Source of the DNA: Sequoia sempervirens
Lineage: Eukaryota; Streptophyta; Pinopsida; Cupressales; Cupressaceae
Assembly (NCBI GenBank): GCA_007258455.2
Contig: VDFB02000003.1
Span: 41,109,986 to 41,173,985 of the forward strand
Length of the DNA stretch: 64,000 bases
Direction: 5' to 3'
Below are positions 34,758 to 47,409 of this stretch, piece after piece. Position numbers and translations under genes: made by a program. The notes beneath the pieces were generated by a model. The model had not been told where the DNA came from, searched no databases, and saw only the letters and a list, made by a program, of their open reading frames with translations. Numbering within the stretch: the first letter of the stretch is position 1; the number at the start of each line of letters is the position of its first letter.

Positions 34758-35283
34758 GATATGGGAGGCTCAAAGTGATACCATGTGCAGGTACTTTGAG
34801 TAGTTTGGAGATATTTTAGAGATTGTGGTTATAACTGATAAGAACATAAGCCAGTCCAAAGGCTATGGATTTGTGAGTTGTTAACTAGAGTTTTCCAACA
34901 TTAAGTACTTTCAAGATTTTCCATTTTTTTTAATGTACTTTAAGCTATCATATACATGATACTATTAGTCTCTGGTGTCTTGTGTTGTGTACACAATAAC
35001 TCCTATATTTTTCCCCAAATTGGTTTCATTTATTTTCCATGGTTTTTGTCTGGATCACCGTGCCATGATTTATGATGGTTTCATTTAGTTGCTATCAAAA
35101 TTTTCTCTTTCATAACATGCTTAAACTATCTAACCTTTCTATTCAAATTTCTATTGGTGGGGATTTATTTTGAGGGAATAGGTGACATTCCATGATCCTA
35201 AAGCTACACGGAGAGCATGTGTTGATCCAAATCCTATTATAGATGGTAGGAGAGCTAATTGCAACTTGGCTTCACTTGGTTAG
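34758..35283 (+). pseudogene. RRM-type RNA-binding protein, two exons with nonsense codon
   Basis: Exon 1 (34758-34872) follows a clean acceptor (tttttgtgttcttag) and reads WEAQSDTMCRYFE, stop, FGDILEIVVITDKN and SKGYGF: the middle and RNP1 motif of a plant RRM protein of the RBM24/ARP1 kind, where relatives have YFEQFGEILEAVVITDKN. TAG at 34801-34803 replaces that Gln. A GTGAGT donor at 34873 and an AG at 35180-35181 join it in phase to exon 2 (35182-35283): [20 protein letters not shown] and [11 protein letters not shown], then TAG at 35281. The intron position between GYGF and VTF is plausible for this family. The N-terminal KVFVGG strand was not found. Such proteins bind RNA in the nucleus or cytoplasm. 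Confidence 0.82.
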
Positions 35284-38200
35284 CCTCGCCCTTATCCACC
35301 TTATGATAGTTAACTAGTTTACCCTGTTGCAATTTTTATTGGATCAACGCTTATGGTGGATTGTAGAATTTCCTAGATTTTGACAGCATGTGAATTCCTT
35401 TGTTATGAAAATTCTTATCGATTTCTTTACATGGACGAGAATTTTCATTTTGTAACTTAAGTAGAGTTCTTCTAGTTCACATCCAAAAGTGGATGGATTA
35501 TGAGTAGAATTCAGCTTCTTCTTTTTTATAGTGTTCGCATTGTTGCATTCCGTGACTTATTTTTGATTCCTTTCCATTGAAGGAATTTTTTATTATGGAA
35601 CCTTAACAGAGCTTGTCACTGCCATATCTTGAACTAGAAATATTACCACTTCAATCAATGTTTCAATGGCATGTACATTCTTAAGTGAAGTGATTTCTTT
35701 TTGATTCCTTAGCATGAAAGAGGAGAATTTGCATCTTGTAAACTAATCAAAGTTCATCATCATATTTGAAGCCATAGATGCAAGAGGCCATTCCATGTTT
35801 GGATGGAACAACACGTCCCACTCTAGTATTTAATAGCCCACAAATGAATTTTTCAAAGACTAGCCCATTTATTTGAGCCCTATCAATGAAGTTCCTTAGT
35901 ATTCAAGAGCTTATAACCTTTGGAGAATTTGAAAGTCCCTAAGGGAAGTTCACTATATAGCTTTTCCCAAGATTCTACACTAATTCAACTACCCTGATGT
36001 TGCACTAATGATAAATACCACCAAAACTTGTTCAATTTTATATGGTTATAAGCCCATTCACCAAATCAGACATCAAAGTTTTGAGACTCTTATAATTTCT
36101 ATGTGTTTTAGCTCTTTGGCCTATGTTATATACATAAAAATCATGCAGATGTTAATTTCTCTATCCATGATAGTTACCCTGATTGAAGATGAAGAAGATT
36201 TGCCAACATGATCCATTTCATCCTAGATCATCTTCCCTACCAAATCTTGCGAGGGAGACAAATTTGATATTGTAGATGAAGTATGATTCAATGAAGTATG
36301 ATGAATGTGACATGCAAAATTAGAATGCCTCCATGCACATAAATCATCATCCAAGATCTATTTCCCAACCGTATCTTGTTTCTTTTGTAGTTGTCAATCC
36401 TCGTTTGCTAGAATCAAATATCAACAAAGTTAACAAATCAATAATTGACATTCATGATCAAAGCATACTAAAAATGCATTTATTAGGCATATTCAATCAT
36501 TTTGTACATTTAACTTTAATAACTATCTCAATAGAATTCATTGCTACCACTCACATTGATATTTATTGCCACCATTTATCTCTCTTTACTATTGTTGACT
36601 CAATCCTAAAGTTTTAACTAAGGGAAATAAGGATAGGAGTATCAATTGACCATTGATCATAATGGGTAGATACATGCATTGTAGGTAGGTGTGAAGCAAA
36701 CTAGAATAGGAGTAAGCGAACTATTAGGTAGCTACTAACTATTGAACTATAACTAATAGATATTTCATGTTGTCTTGCTCAAATCTCCTTAAGAACATTA
36801 GCCTTTATCAAAACACTAATATAAACACGTACAAATACCTTAATGGTACATGCAAAAGCAAAGATGTAGGGGAATAGGCTTGTGTAGGAACATTGAGCAT
36901 TAATAAATTGATATTTAGCATTTATTGTCAAAGCATACTACAGGGATATCTATTAGACATGGTCACTCATTTGCTTCTATTGAGCTTCAACAACTAGCTT
37001 GGTGACACCCATTATTACCAATCACATCAGCATTCATTGCCACCTTTTATCTCTCTTTACTATTGTTGACTTAATCTTAGAGTTTTAACTAAGGGCCAAG
37101 GAAGTTGCATACTTTAATCTTAGCATATAGCCTCCTAATGGTACGACTCAACACCAAATTATTTCCTTAGATAACATTGGGTGAACACTTTCTCTATATA
37201 TCCTTTATTTTTTTCTAGATAGGACAAAATTACTCCATTGAGATGGAATCACACCAATTAGACTAGATTACATTAGTGTCGTCACATCCTAAATTGTCAA
37301 ACGTCTGAGTTTTAGTTATCTCAACTCTAATCTATAATCCAATCTCAATTTTTAAGTCTTTTTAGAAATTTTCCATTATTCAAATTCAATATCAATCTAA
37401 TTTCATGGTTAGCCTTAATCTCTCTCAAATTCATTTCAACACGTGTATATTTTCTATCTTATCTTATCTATAACATGCAAGTCCTTTATTTATTTGTCTT
37501 AAATTATATATTGATGTATTATCAGTCATCAAATTGATATTTATAGGGTGTAATTTATTTTGATATATTTTGGTGAATCCTAACATTCAAACCTCTATAA
37601 GATTATTCCTATTATTGTTACACTTTATTTCTATTTCTTATTTTTGGATTGATATTTCTCATCATTAGTTTAGGTCTAAAATTTATGCATGCTCTAGTCA
37701 CTCCTCCTTTCTTTTGTTTTCCTTTATCAATTCACATTTTAGTGAATCCATAACTTCCACACATGTCCTTTAAGGTTGGATTTTGTTATTTTTATCCCTT
37801 TTTTAATTGTCATTTTGTTGATTTACCATTGTGTGTTTGTATTGTTATGTCAATCATGGATTCCGATAAATATTTTTCCTTAACCTTTTCCCATGCATAT
37901 GTTAGGGATTCCAATGTATCCTTATAACTTGTTACATCTAATCCTTGATGACATCATGTTTCCCTCCCACAAGAATGGTGGTGTGAGGGGTGGTGTGTGT
38001 TCCAAGTATGTGTTATTTCATTGTACATGTAATTTTCCATCTTTTATGGAATTTGTTGTCATTTTCCCTTCCCTTTTAAATGCATTTGTTTCACTTATCC
38101 AAGAATTTCATATTAATTACTCCCCCTTCAACTAGTAATATTATTTCTTACGAACCTAAAATGTTGATCATGCTCTTTTCTATGTGTAGTGGTTATGTTT

Positions 38201-38579
38201 TACCTTTGAGTGTACCTTTCCTTCCTCTCACAATGTACCTAGTGAGAAGGTACATGATTCTTGCATATATGATGTGTCTTCTTTGTTTCTACCTTCACAT
38301 GATATTATTGATTCCTTATTATTTAATGATAGCGTGAACCAATGTTACATACATTAGTGCCTTAGCCCTAACTTTGTTTTTGTGTGTGTGTATAATGTGT
38401 CTAGAATACACTCGATTTACCAATAGATGAAGCTGACATATGCTAATCACAAATATGTTGCAGAATAATAGATATAGTTGTTGATATTTCATGTCCCCCT
38501 TCATTGTCCATTGATTATAACCAACTTGAGAGACTTTAAACAAGCCATCTTTCTCAAAATGGTGCCTTTTGTTGTTGTA
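35284..38579. other. Intergenic, no gene recognised
   Basis: AT-rich sequence with only chance ORFs. Two related segments of about 165 bp lie at 36457-36622 and 36928-37093. Confidence 0.4.
36457..37093. repeat. Diverged direct repeat, offset about 471 bp
   Basis: Both copies share atcaaagcatacta at the start and tttatctctctttactattg plus gttttaactaaggg at the end (36575 and 37046), with more divergence between. Each copy is about 165 bp. Confidence 0.65.
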
Positions 38580-39500
38580 TTATTTCCCCTTTCGTGTCTT
38601 AATCAAATACCCAAGTTAAAAGATTAAAAGTTTGCTAAGTGTTTTTTTGTTGGAGTTTCAGAATTTTGGGGGTATTCGTCCTTGAATTTCTTTCCTATCA
38701 CTCTTGAAATCCATCCCAAAATCATTTTAAAATTGGTTAGGTGTTTAATTTTTCATCCTTTTAGACTATCAACATATCCCTTGCATTCATACCCTTCATT
38801 TGACATGATAATCCTTAATTATGAAACCTAAAAATTTCCAAAGTGTTGAGATTGTTGACTTTTCATACTATCGGGTTTCTCTTCCATTCCTACCATTCCT
38901 TGGCTTCTCCAATCCTTAAATCCCAAAGTATTCTAAAAATTCTAATTCCTTGCATTTGACATACTTTCCAACTTCCTCATCCATTAATCCCTTGGTACTT
39001 GTCTTCTTGACTCCTTAATTCCCCGAAAGTTTTTCTTTGTTGTTTAGGCAATCAAACTTCTTCATTCATCCATCCATCCCTATTGGACCTGTCATCCTAT
39101 TCATGCTTCCCCCAATAGTTCAATACCCCATTAGTTGCTCTATGTATCCTATCAGAATTGGACTTCCATCTATCCCTTATTATGGTTCCTCTTTCCATAT
39201 ACCCCCGATGGTTTGAAACTCTACCAAAGTCCTTGAAATTTGCCTAAGTATTTATCAATTTATCAATTTTGGGATTTTTCTTACCTTCTTATCATCCCCT
39301 CCTTCTCTAATTGCTTGAAATTTCCTTATCTTTCAATCTTTCTAATTTCTTCATCTCTTCATCCCTTTTAGACATGTCATCTCAATCGTGCTTTCCCTAA
39401 AAGTATAATTCCTTGATATTTCCCTCAGTCCATACTAAATTCCTTTGTCTTTCATGTATTCATAATTTTCCATCCTTTCATACTTTCCCTTCCATTCTTG
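38580..39500. repeat. Pyrimidine-rich strand with decayed repeats
   Basis: The plus strand is strongly C+T-rich here and recurring bits such as catccctttt-aga, ccttgaaattt and ttccttaattcc appear at irregular intervals. It looks like a worn satellite-like array, but no period can be fixed by eye. Confidence 0.35.
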
Positions 39501-42500
39501 ATACCCTGAAGTTCTATATTCTCTTCGATGACATCATGTTGATGGCATCGTCTCGTTAGAGTTTTAGAGTGTCTCATCCCCTTCCCATGGTAGGTAGTTT
39601 CATTAAGGCCCAATGACTCGATGTCTAATAGATAAGTGCTTTGTTGGGATATTGGAGGTGGGGGTTCCCATTTATTAAGTTTGATACGTATGAAAATCAA
39701 AGGAATCTTGATGCCCTGATGGTCCAACAAGGTGAATGTTAAGGTTTTTGTTAAGGAATCAAATAAATTTATGTTATTTTGCTAGTTTTGATAGGCATGA
39801 AGGTAAGTGATGGCTCAATATTCTTTCAATAGCAACAAGGGTGTTCTATAAGATATGTTTTCTTCTACTTACCACTATGCAATGCCATTAATATTCCCAC
39901 AACACCCTCCAACCACCAAGTTCAATATGATGACAACTAAAAATCATTTTAGATCAATTTTGACAAGGATACAAAGGAGAAATAAGGTGCTTAGCTACTT
40001 TAATTATTATATATAGAGCTCGAGGTCAAAGCACCATTTCCAAATCATGATTTTAGCAAATTTTATGGGTATTTTTCTTTTTTTATACTTAAACTCATAA
40101 ATCATTAATGCAAAGGTATGGTAGGTTCCAAAGAATTTTCTTTCATGCCTCTTGGTCAATCATATCAAATTTATAGAAGACACTTGTCAGTAGCACATTG
40201 GTGGAGTTTGTAACTAGGGTTTCCTCTATGACATGGTTTCCAATATCTCTTCTTGTTTGAGAGGCTTGTCATCTTCTTTTCAAGCAAGTTCTTCCATCAT
40301 TTTCTCTATCAAAAAACTTGTATTTTCTATATTTTTATGCAACTATAAATAGTCTCAATACCTCTAAATCGATAAAGATTTACCTTGTTTTCACGTCTTC
40401 TCAATTCTAGTGTGTTGTGTAATTTCTTCTTACCTTTATATGCGAATGAATTTACTAGTTTTCCAAATATGTATGTTGTGTAATAAAAATTTGTAGGAAC
40501 TATCTAGGATGCCTTCTTCCCTCCTACTAACTGTTAAACCCCTTAACTCCATATACATTTGTGAGGATTGTTAAGTGAGATCTTTGTAAGTAAGTATTTT
40601 TATTGGTTTCTTGTGTTGTTATGGTAAAGGAGTAAACTCATTTAAATCTTGGTGCATCACTCCTTTCATTTCCTACAACTCCATCTATCCTTTCTTCTTG
40701 GAAAATGAGTAGAATAGAATTGAGTTGAAGGTTTAAACCATTTTGGGTTGGATCAACACAAGCATTTACATTTAGTCAAGGAACCAACCTTCTTTGGAGG
40801 TCTTATATTAATTGTGAGGGTCCCACACCTTGAGGTCATTCACATTGTATTTGGAAAAAAATATAATTTTAGGTGACAATAATTGCATAAATTATTATTT
40901 ATGAGACGCAATAAATAGCAAAATGGCATAAATTTGATGTTATAAATTACATTAAACCAATCTAAAATAAATTACAACACTGCAACAATAGCTATAATTG
41001 TATGATAATACATACTCACTTCCACAATAATAAGAATACCATGTAACTCCACACAACTAAATATCAAGAACCTTGAAGCTCACGTGAACATTGGGTAAGA
41101 TTAACCTTCTAGGTTAAAGGGTTTTATCCTTGTGGCTAGTGAAGACAAGAAAATATTAAAGATAAATAATAAAATATAATGCAATTGTGTGGAGTGATTT
41201 TTACAAACTAGAAATGCAAAGAAATAACAAAAACTAAGAAAAATTCCAAAATCAACACAAACACTCAAGATAAGGGCAAAGAAGCTCAAACCTGCATCAA
41301 AATACTTGAAAACAAAGGAGATTTCAAGCTTGTTGTCATGATTTCCCCATGGATGTTAATGGATGTGTGCTCAATGTGGATTTTGGCAGCATAATACCTT
41401 GATTTTTCTCAATTTTGGTCACTATATTGCAAGATTAGCTTGATGCCCTAAAGGCTTGAATGCTTGAATGTGGATAAATTGTAAAAATAAAGTGTATTCA
41501 TTTACCAAGGGGAGAGGGAGATGGATGAATAGGATGTGAGGATAGAAAGATCAAGGGTTGAGATACCTTGAGGCATCTCAACCTCCATGGTGATGACACT
41601 TGTCATCATGAGAGTGCATGAGAGAGGGGGAGGTACTTGTCTAATCTTCAAAAATCATTGGGAGGATTTGATAAGGAGAATTAAAAATTCCCTTTTAATA
41701 CACATGGGGAAGACAAAAAGAACTAAAAATTCCTTGAGGGACATAGGGGAAATAAATGGAATTAAAAATTCCATAGGGTTATGGGGGTAGCTTCTCCAAA
41801 AGGAGAAGACACTTAATGAAGGACTGAATAAGAGACATGCCATAAATGGCAAAGGGATTAGGGTGATCTAATCATGTAGGATTAGATTGTGCAAGTAAGA
41901 GGTTAGGTGGGGGATTAGATTAATAATGTGGATTAAGAAGCCACTAGCAAATGTTGGAGGATGTGACACCTCCTAATCAAGGATTAGAAATGTGCACATC
42001 CTAATAATAAGATTAGGAAAATGGATTAGGATTAGACTAGGATTATGGAGGATGTGACTAGGTGAGAGAAAGTGAGGAATTAAAAATTTAATTTAATTCG
42101 CATGGGATAAATGACTAAATTAAATAAATGGGTCTATTTATTTAATTTAGAGAGGAAGGATAAAGTGAAAGTATTTAATAATTTAATTAAGTACCTTAGA
42201 ATACTTTAGAAAGGTGATCAATATTAATTAAATAGTAACAATATTATTTAATTAATGCAGATAAGAAAGTGCAATAGAAGAAAAAGAGATAAATTTGACC
42301 AAATGTGAATGGTCAAATTTAGGTGTCTACATTTTTTTCCTCTTCAAAATATCTTTAAAATAACAATGTTTTGAAGAAAAATAAAATATAGCTAACTTGA
42401 TAGAAGAAAATAGGCGGTGAGGTGTCCTGGTAGTATGGAGAAAAAGATGGTGTGGAAGGAAAAGTGATATATAATAGGATGATGCCCCCTCAAGAGGACA

Positions 42501-42640
42501 AATGGGAAAAAAGGGACCTGGGCAGCATCACAATAGACAACAAAGGAAGGGATCAACATGAGCGTAATGAAAAATGACAAAGAATGACAAATGAATAGAG
42601 GAAAAAGGACTTGCAGGGAGTAAAAGGTAGTGAAAACAAG
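39501..42640. other. Intergenic, no gene recognised
   Basis: No protein family is visible on either strand. From 41670 to 41780 the phrase attaaaaattcc recurs, and from 41850 to 42070 gattag-type motifs recur. A short perfect hairpin sits at 42291-42320. Retrotransposon remnants without coding sequence are likely. Confidence 0.35.
42291..42320. repeat. Perfect 11-bp inverted repeat (hairpin)
   Basis: AAATTTGACCA at 42291-42301 and its exact complement TGGTCAAATTT at 42310-42320 flank an 8-base loop. Confidence 0.8.
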
Positions 42641-42643
42641 AAA

Positions 42644-42680
42644 TTAGGGTTTTGGGGTAATTAGGGGGACCTATAAATAG
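42644..42680 (+). promoter_or_regulatory. Telo-box followed by TATA box
   Basis: ttagggttt at 42644-42652 is the exact complement of the plant telo-box AAACCCTAA, and CTATAAATAG at 42671-42680 is a good TATA box. Together they look like a core promoter pointing right. No gene is recognisable downstream, so it may be a worn LTR promoter. Confidence 0.45.
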
Positions 42681-42899
42681 TAATTAGGGTAAATTACTAT
42701 TCATTTTTACCTTAAGCATTTGAGAGCTCATAGAGAGAATAAAGAGAAAAATGTCGTGTCGATGGAGAATTTTGCATTGATTAGATGCAGTGAGTGCATG
42801 GGTGTAAAGAGGAGAGCATCCCACCTAGGTATAACCCTTAACTTTTGCTCATACTTTGTAAAATTTGGCATTTATCGTGAGTCAAAGTCCATAATCAGG

Positions 42900-43375
42900 T
42901 AGATCTGCCCAAGAAGGTGCATAGAGGATGCATCCTAGAAGAGTGGATCTACCTAGTCATGGGAAAACATGCTAACAGGCGGTTACACTTGAGGATGGGC
43001 AGATGCACCTATAGACAGGTGGATCCGCCAGAGGAAAGGCGATTCCATGATAGGCAGATTCATTTTGAGATGGGAAAATACAGAGCAAGGGTGGATTTGA
43101 TTGACAAGCAGATATGCGCATAAAAAGGAGATTACACAATAGGCCATAGGGATGAAGGTGCTAAAAGATAGGTAGATGCACACTTAAATCTACAAGGGTA
43201 GATTCATCGATGAATAGGTGGATGTGCATCACCTACAAGGGCATATGCATAAGAGGAAGGCCAAATTTGCTAGATAAGCAAATCCGATAATAAATGGGTG
43301 GATGCACAATAGCCTACAAGGGTGAACACACATGGGGAGGGGAAAATACAACAAAAGATGAATCCATTGATGCAC
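42900..43375 (+). repeat. Decayed minisatellite, core about gg(t/c)(g/a)gatgcac
   Basis: At least a dozen variants of one core recur every 15-45 bases, for example gcagatgcac (about 42999), gtggatccgc (43020), gcagattcat (43054), gtagatgcac (43172), gtggatgtgc (43219) and gtggatgcac (43299). The spacing is uneven, as in an old tandem array. Element C begins at its right end. Confidence 0.6.
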
Positions 43376-44848
43376 TGGTGTAGGAGCACATGGGCAGACA
43401 AGCAATCAACACCAACCAAAAAAAATTGTTGAATTTTGGTTTTTGTAATTTTGGTTTAATTTGAATTTATTTCTCTCCATGCTTGATCTCATTCTAATGC
43501 TGATTTGGACAATTGAGGAAGGTGAAAGGGAAAGTTTAAATGTTGATTATTTTAATAAATGTAATCCTGACATCCATAACAGCCTATGAGATCTTGTCAA
43601 GTGTTGTATTTACAACTACCTGATGGACATGTATGCAAAATGTGAGAGCATAGGCTGAGTATATGAATAGTTTGATTGAATTTCACATAAAATGCCTATT
43701 GCCAGATGTGAGCAAAATGGATTTAGAGCTAACTCTTACTTTATTGGCAATTTACCATTATGGATTGAAAGATATTTTTTTAAAGATTACACTATGATAT
43801 ATATGCAATGTGGAAACAAAGTCTAGAGAGGGGTTGCGGTGAAGAAAGAAAAAATAAAAAACTACAAGCCAATATATTTGTTGGAAAGGTTGATAATCTA
43901 AATGTTGAATAACTATTGTCTCTTCATTTACCAAGAAAAGAAATGATTGAAAGTAATAAAGAGGCACTTGAATAATTATTAGTGTCAGATGGAACCATCA
44001 CCTAGGCCGACGCACATGGAAGACTTTTAAAATTATATCTTGGAAACATTGAACAATCAACAAATGAATGAAACTTCCATAAAAGGTTAAGGCAAGCAAA
44101 AAAGTAAGGGGGGTGGTTGTGAGAAGAGGTGTGGGAAAGAGGCTATGAACTTCTGGATGGGGCTGCGTGTAGAAGAAGTGAGGCATTAAAATAATTTTAA
44201 TTGGAAAATATAAAAATATAAAAATGTAGACTAAAACTTGTGTGAGGAGTGAGAAGAGTCGCGCCCTTAGTAGAGGAAATAGGGAGGTTGCATAGGAAGT
44301 TAGAGAGGCTAGCATGAGAAGTTGCTTATAAATTGATGGTGAAGAAATCGATGAAAGATTAGAATTCTGGATGTAGGAAATAATTCCTGTATAGGCTGCT
44401 CCATGTTCAAGTATCAATATTAGCATATCAAAAAACTTGAATTTTTCCACACCATATGACATGGTGATTGGAATTTGAAAGGTAGCTAAATATTTGTGCA
44501 AGGATGTTACAAGTCGTTCTTGGGAGGAGGACCCATGTAGCCTAAAAGAACTAAGCCAAGCATCAAAGTGTAGGATGGTTGAAGGGGCATAACTCATGGA
44601 TATGTGTATTCTAAAATATATTTGTAATTTAATAGTAAAGATGAATGGAATAAGTTTTGTGATCATCTTTTGTTTTTAAATGAAATTTTAATTTGAGGTA
44701 GATTGTTTGTTCGATAGTTTGTGTTTGAGTGTGAATTTAGTTGAGATAGTGTGAATTCAATTGAGTTGTACTTGATTTGTTTTTGTATATTTCATTTTCA
44801 TGGTTGGAAGAATGTTGGATTGGCAGAGGGGAGGTCCCTCCTGCATCA
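43376..44848 (+). repeat. 5' LTR of element C
   Basis: It aligns with 45983-47404, about nine bases in ten by eye, from ggtgtaggagca to cctgcatca. A PPR-like segment lies inside at about 43600-43720. Confidence 0.75.
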
Positions 44849-44849
44849 A

Positions 44850-44865
44850 TTGGTAGCAGAGTAGG
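44850..44865 (+). other. Primer-binding site, tRNA-iMet type
   Basis: ttggtagcagagtagg follows the LTR end by one base; the consensus complement of initiator tRNA-Met begins TGGTATCAGAG. Confidence 0.7.
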
Positions 44866-45982
44866 TAGTCCTAAAAGTGGAGAGGATCCACCAGGACTAG
44901 TGAATAAAGAAAGTGAGTGTGTGAAGTAGTAGAGAAGAAGCTCAAGAGGGTTGTTGCAGGTGTGTGAGGAATCTTGGCAGCAAGAGTGAGAGGTTGAAGC
45001 CATGAAGGAAACTTGAGAAGTGATGATAGATTGAGAGAGGTGAGATTGTAGCAAAAAAAATGGGTTGGGTTGTGAAGAGGCCCGTGTGGATACCATTTTG
45101 GGAGTAGTATTGGGATGATGTGGAGGATGAATTGTGTGAAGAGTTGGAAAATATGGTTTGTGGAAAAGTTGAAAAGAGTGTTGGAAAAAGTGAGAATAAG
45201 AAGGTTCTCTTGAAAGAGGATAGTGAAAAGAAGAATAGAAGAAATGAGTGTTGCAATCCCAAATGGAAAACAAAAGAAGAGTAGCCCCTATTGGTGAAGA
45301 AGTTGCAGCCGAGACATGCCATGACGAAGGCATGAAGAGATAAGAAGATAAGTATGAGGATAGAAGTGAAGAAGTTACAACAGATGGTGAAGAGGATTTG
45401 TTGGCACATTTTCTAATGATTGAGAAAGAGTGGATGTCAAAGCTTGATGTTGCAGTGAAAGGAGAAAAGCGAGAAGTTGCAGACGACGAGGTGGAAGACA
45501 TTGCAGTGAAGTTCGGTGTTGCAACTATGAGCGAAGATGAGGTAAAATAGATTTTTGAAGTTATTTCATTTTTAGATGTGGTAGTAGAAGATGAGTTGGA
45601 TAGAAGATAAGAGTGTGTTGTAGATCCTCCATATTTGTTGGTAGAAATTGTGGAGGATGTCACAAGGTTTTGGTGGAGGTGGACAGTCAGAGATGAGTTT
45701 GAACCCATGAAAGAGGAGATAAATGTGGAAAGAATTTGGTGGAGGATGTCATGCTTTGGTGGACATGATTCCACGAGAGGAAAAGAGAGGAAGGTGCAAT
45801 GTTACTAGAGAGGGGTGGTCTGTGTTCTAGAGAGATGCTATAAAAGGTGGAAGAAAATTTAATTTTCAGCACTTTGACAACGAAGGAGTTCGTTGTAGGT
45901 TGATGTCAACCTGAAAGAGTGATTCCATCACTCAACTCTATCATTGTAAGCCCATGCTCACAATCTTTCTACCTGGTGTGTT
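44866..45982 (+). other. Internal region of element C, non-coding
   Basis: The plus strand is purine-rich with many stops. The long minus-strand ORF (44737-45774) is Ser/Thr/His-rich and reflects only this composition. Near its right end is a TATA box (45839-45845). Confidence 0.5.
45839..45845 (+). promoter_or_regulatory. TATA box in the internal region of element C
   Basis: The context gctataaaaggtgg is a good TATA box. It lies about 140 bases before the second LTR copy and has no counterpart before the first, so the second LTR might in truth start further left and the first be truncated. Confidence 0.4.
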
Positions 45983-47404
45983 CGGTGTAAGAGCATGCAA
46001 GTGGACAAACAATCAACACCAACCAAAAAAAATATTGTTGATTTTTGGTTTTCACAATTTTGGTTTGATTTGAATTCATTTCTCTCCATGCTCGATCTCA
46101 TTCTAATGATGATTTGGACGATTGAGGAAGGTGAAAGGGAAAGTTTAAATTTTCATTGATTTTAATAAATGTAATCCTAACATCCATAGCAGCCTATGAC
46201 ATCTTGTCAAGTGTTGTATTTGCAACTACTTGATGGACATGTATGTGAAATGTGAGAACATAGACTGGGTATATGAACAGTTTGACCAAATGTCGCATAA
46301 AATGCCTATTTCTAGATGTGAGAAAAATGGATTTAGAGCTAACTCTTACTTTATTGGAAATTTACCATTACGGATTGGAAGAAATTTTTGTTAAGATTGC
46401 ATTGTGATACATATGCAATGTGGAAACAAAGTCTAGAGAGGGGTTGCAATGAAGAAAGATAGAATAAAAAAACTACAAGCCGATATATTTGTTGGAAAGG
46501 CTGATAATCTAAATGTTGAATAACTGTTGTCTCTTCATTTTCCAAGAAAAGAAACAATTGAAAGCATTAGGGAGGCACTTGAATAATTATTAGTGGCAGA
46601 TGGAACCATCACCTAGGTCGACGCACATGGAAGAATTTTAAAATTCTCTCTTGGAAACATTGAACAATTGACAAATGAATGAAATGTCAATGAAAGGTTA
46701 AGGAAGACAAAAAAGTAAGAGGGATGGCTATGAGAAAAGGTGTGGGAAAGAGGCTGTGAACTTTTGGATGGGGCTATGCGTAGAGTGAGGCATTAAAAAG
46801 AATTTTAATTTGAAAATATAAAAATGCAGACTAAAACTCGCATGAGGAGTGAGAAGAGCCACGCCCTTAGCAAAGAAGTTTCTTATAAATTGATGGTGAA
46901 GAAATTAATGAAACAGTAGAATTTTGGATGTAGGAAATGATTCTCGTATAGGCTGCACCATGTTCAAGTATTAATATTTGCAAATTAGAAAACTTGAAAT
47001 TTTCCACACCATATGATGTGGTGATTGGAATTTGAAAGGCAACTAAATATTTGTGTAGGGATGTTACAAGTCGTGCTTAGGAGGAGGACCCATGTAGCTA
47101 GAAAAAGCAAGCTGAGCATCAAAGTGTAGGATGGTTGAAGGGTCATAACTCATGGATATGTGTATTTTGAAACCTATTTGTAATTTTATATTAAAGATGA
47201 ATGGAACAAGTTTTGTGACCATCTTTTGTTTTTAAATGATATTTTAATTTGAGGTAGATTGTTTGTTCGATAGTTTGTGTTTGAGTGTGAATTCAACTGA
47301 GATAGTGTGAATTCAATTGAGTTGTACTTGATTTACTGCTATATATTTCATTTTCGTGTTTGGAAGAATGTTGGATTGGTAGAGGGGAAGTCACTCTTGT
47401 ATCA
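45983..47404 (+). repeat. 3' LTR of element C
   Basis: Copy of 43376-44848, ending cttgtatca. Its PPR-like segment (46213-46320) is still open. Confidence 0.75.
46213..46320 (+). pseudogene. PPR-like fragment inside the LTR of element C
   Basis: The frame reads YLMDMYVKCENIDWVYEQFD and SHKMP, matching the PLS-class PPR pattern (ALVDMYAKCGSI--A--VFD-MP). The same segment in the 5' LTR (about 43603-43720) reads DMYAKCESIG with stops. The gene piece was therefore part of the LTR before the element inserted. Confidence 0.6.
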
Positions 47405-47409
47405 TGCGC

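Larger units (their letters stand above)
43376..47404 (+). mobile_element. Element C: non-coding LTR element with tRNA-Met primer site
   Basis: Two direct repeats of about 1.45 kb (43376-44848 and 45983-47404) flank only 1.13 kb. The first repeat ends in CA and is followed at once by a tRNA-Met-type primer site, as expected for a 5' LTR. Flanks tgcac (43371-43375) and tgcgc (47405-47409) may be a target-site duplication with one transition. No gag or pol domain is present, so it would depend on another element. I see no polypurine tract before the second repeat. Confidence 0.7.

Noticed and set aside
37893..38337. Overlapping plus-strand ORFs of 80 and 85 codons
   Set aside because: No family motif, no splice context and composition equal to the surrounding non-coding DNA.
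40850..42335. Possible solo LTR ending ggtgtctaca at 42325-42335
   Set aside because: There is no second copy, no primer site after it and no duplication of flanks, so the borders cannot be supported.
44737..45774. Minus-strand ORF of 345 codons in element C, the longest open frame of the window
   Set aside because: It is Ser/Thr/His/Pro-rich, has no domain, and merely reflects the purine-rich plus strand of a non-coding interior; it also runs into the LTR.
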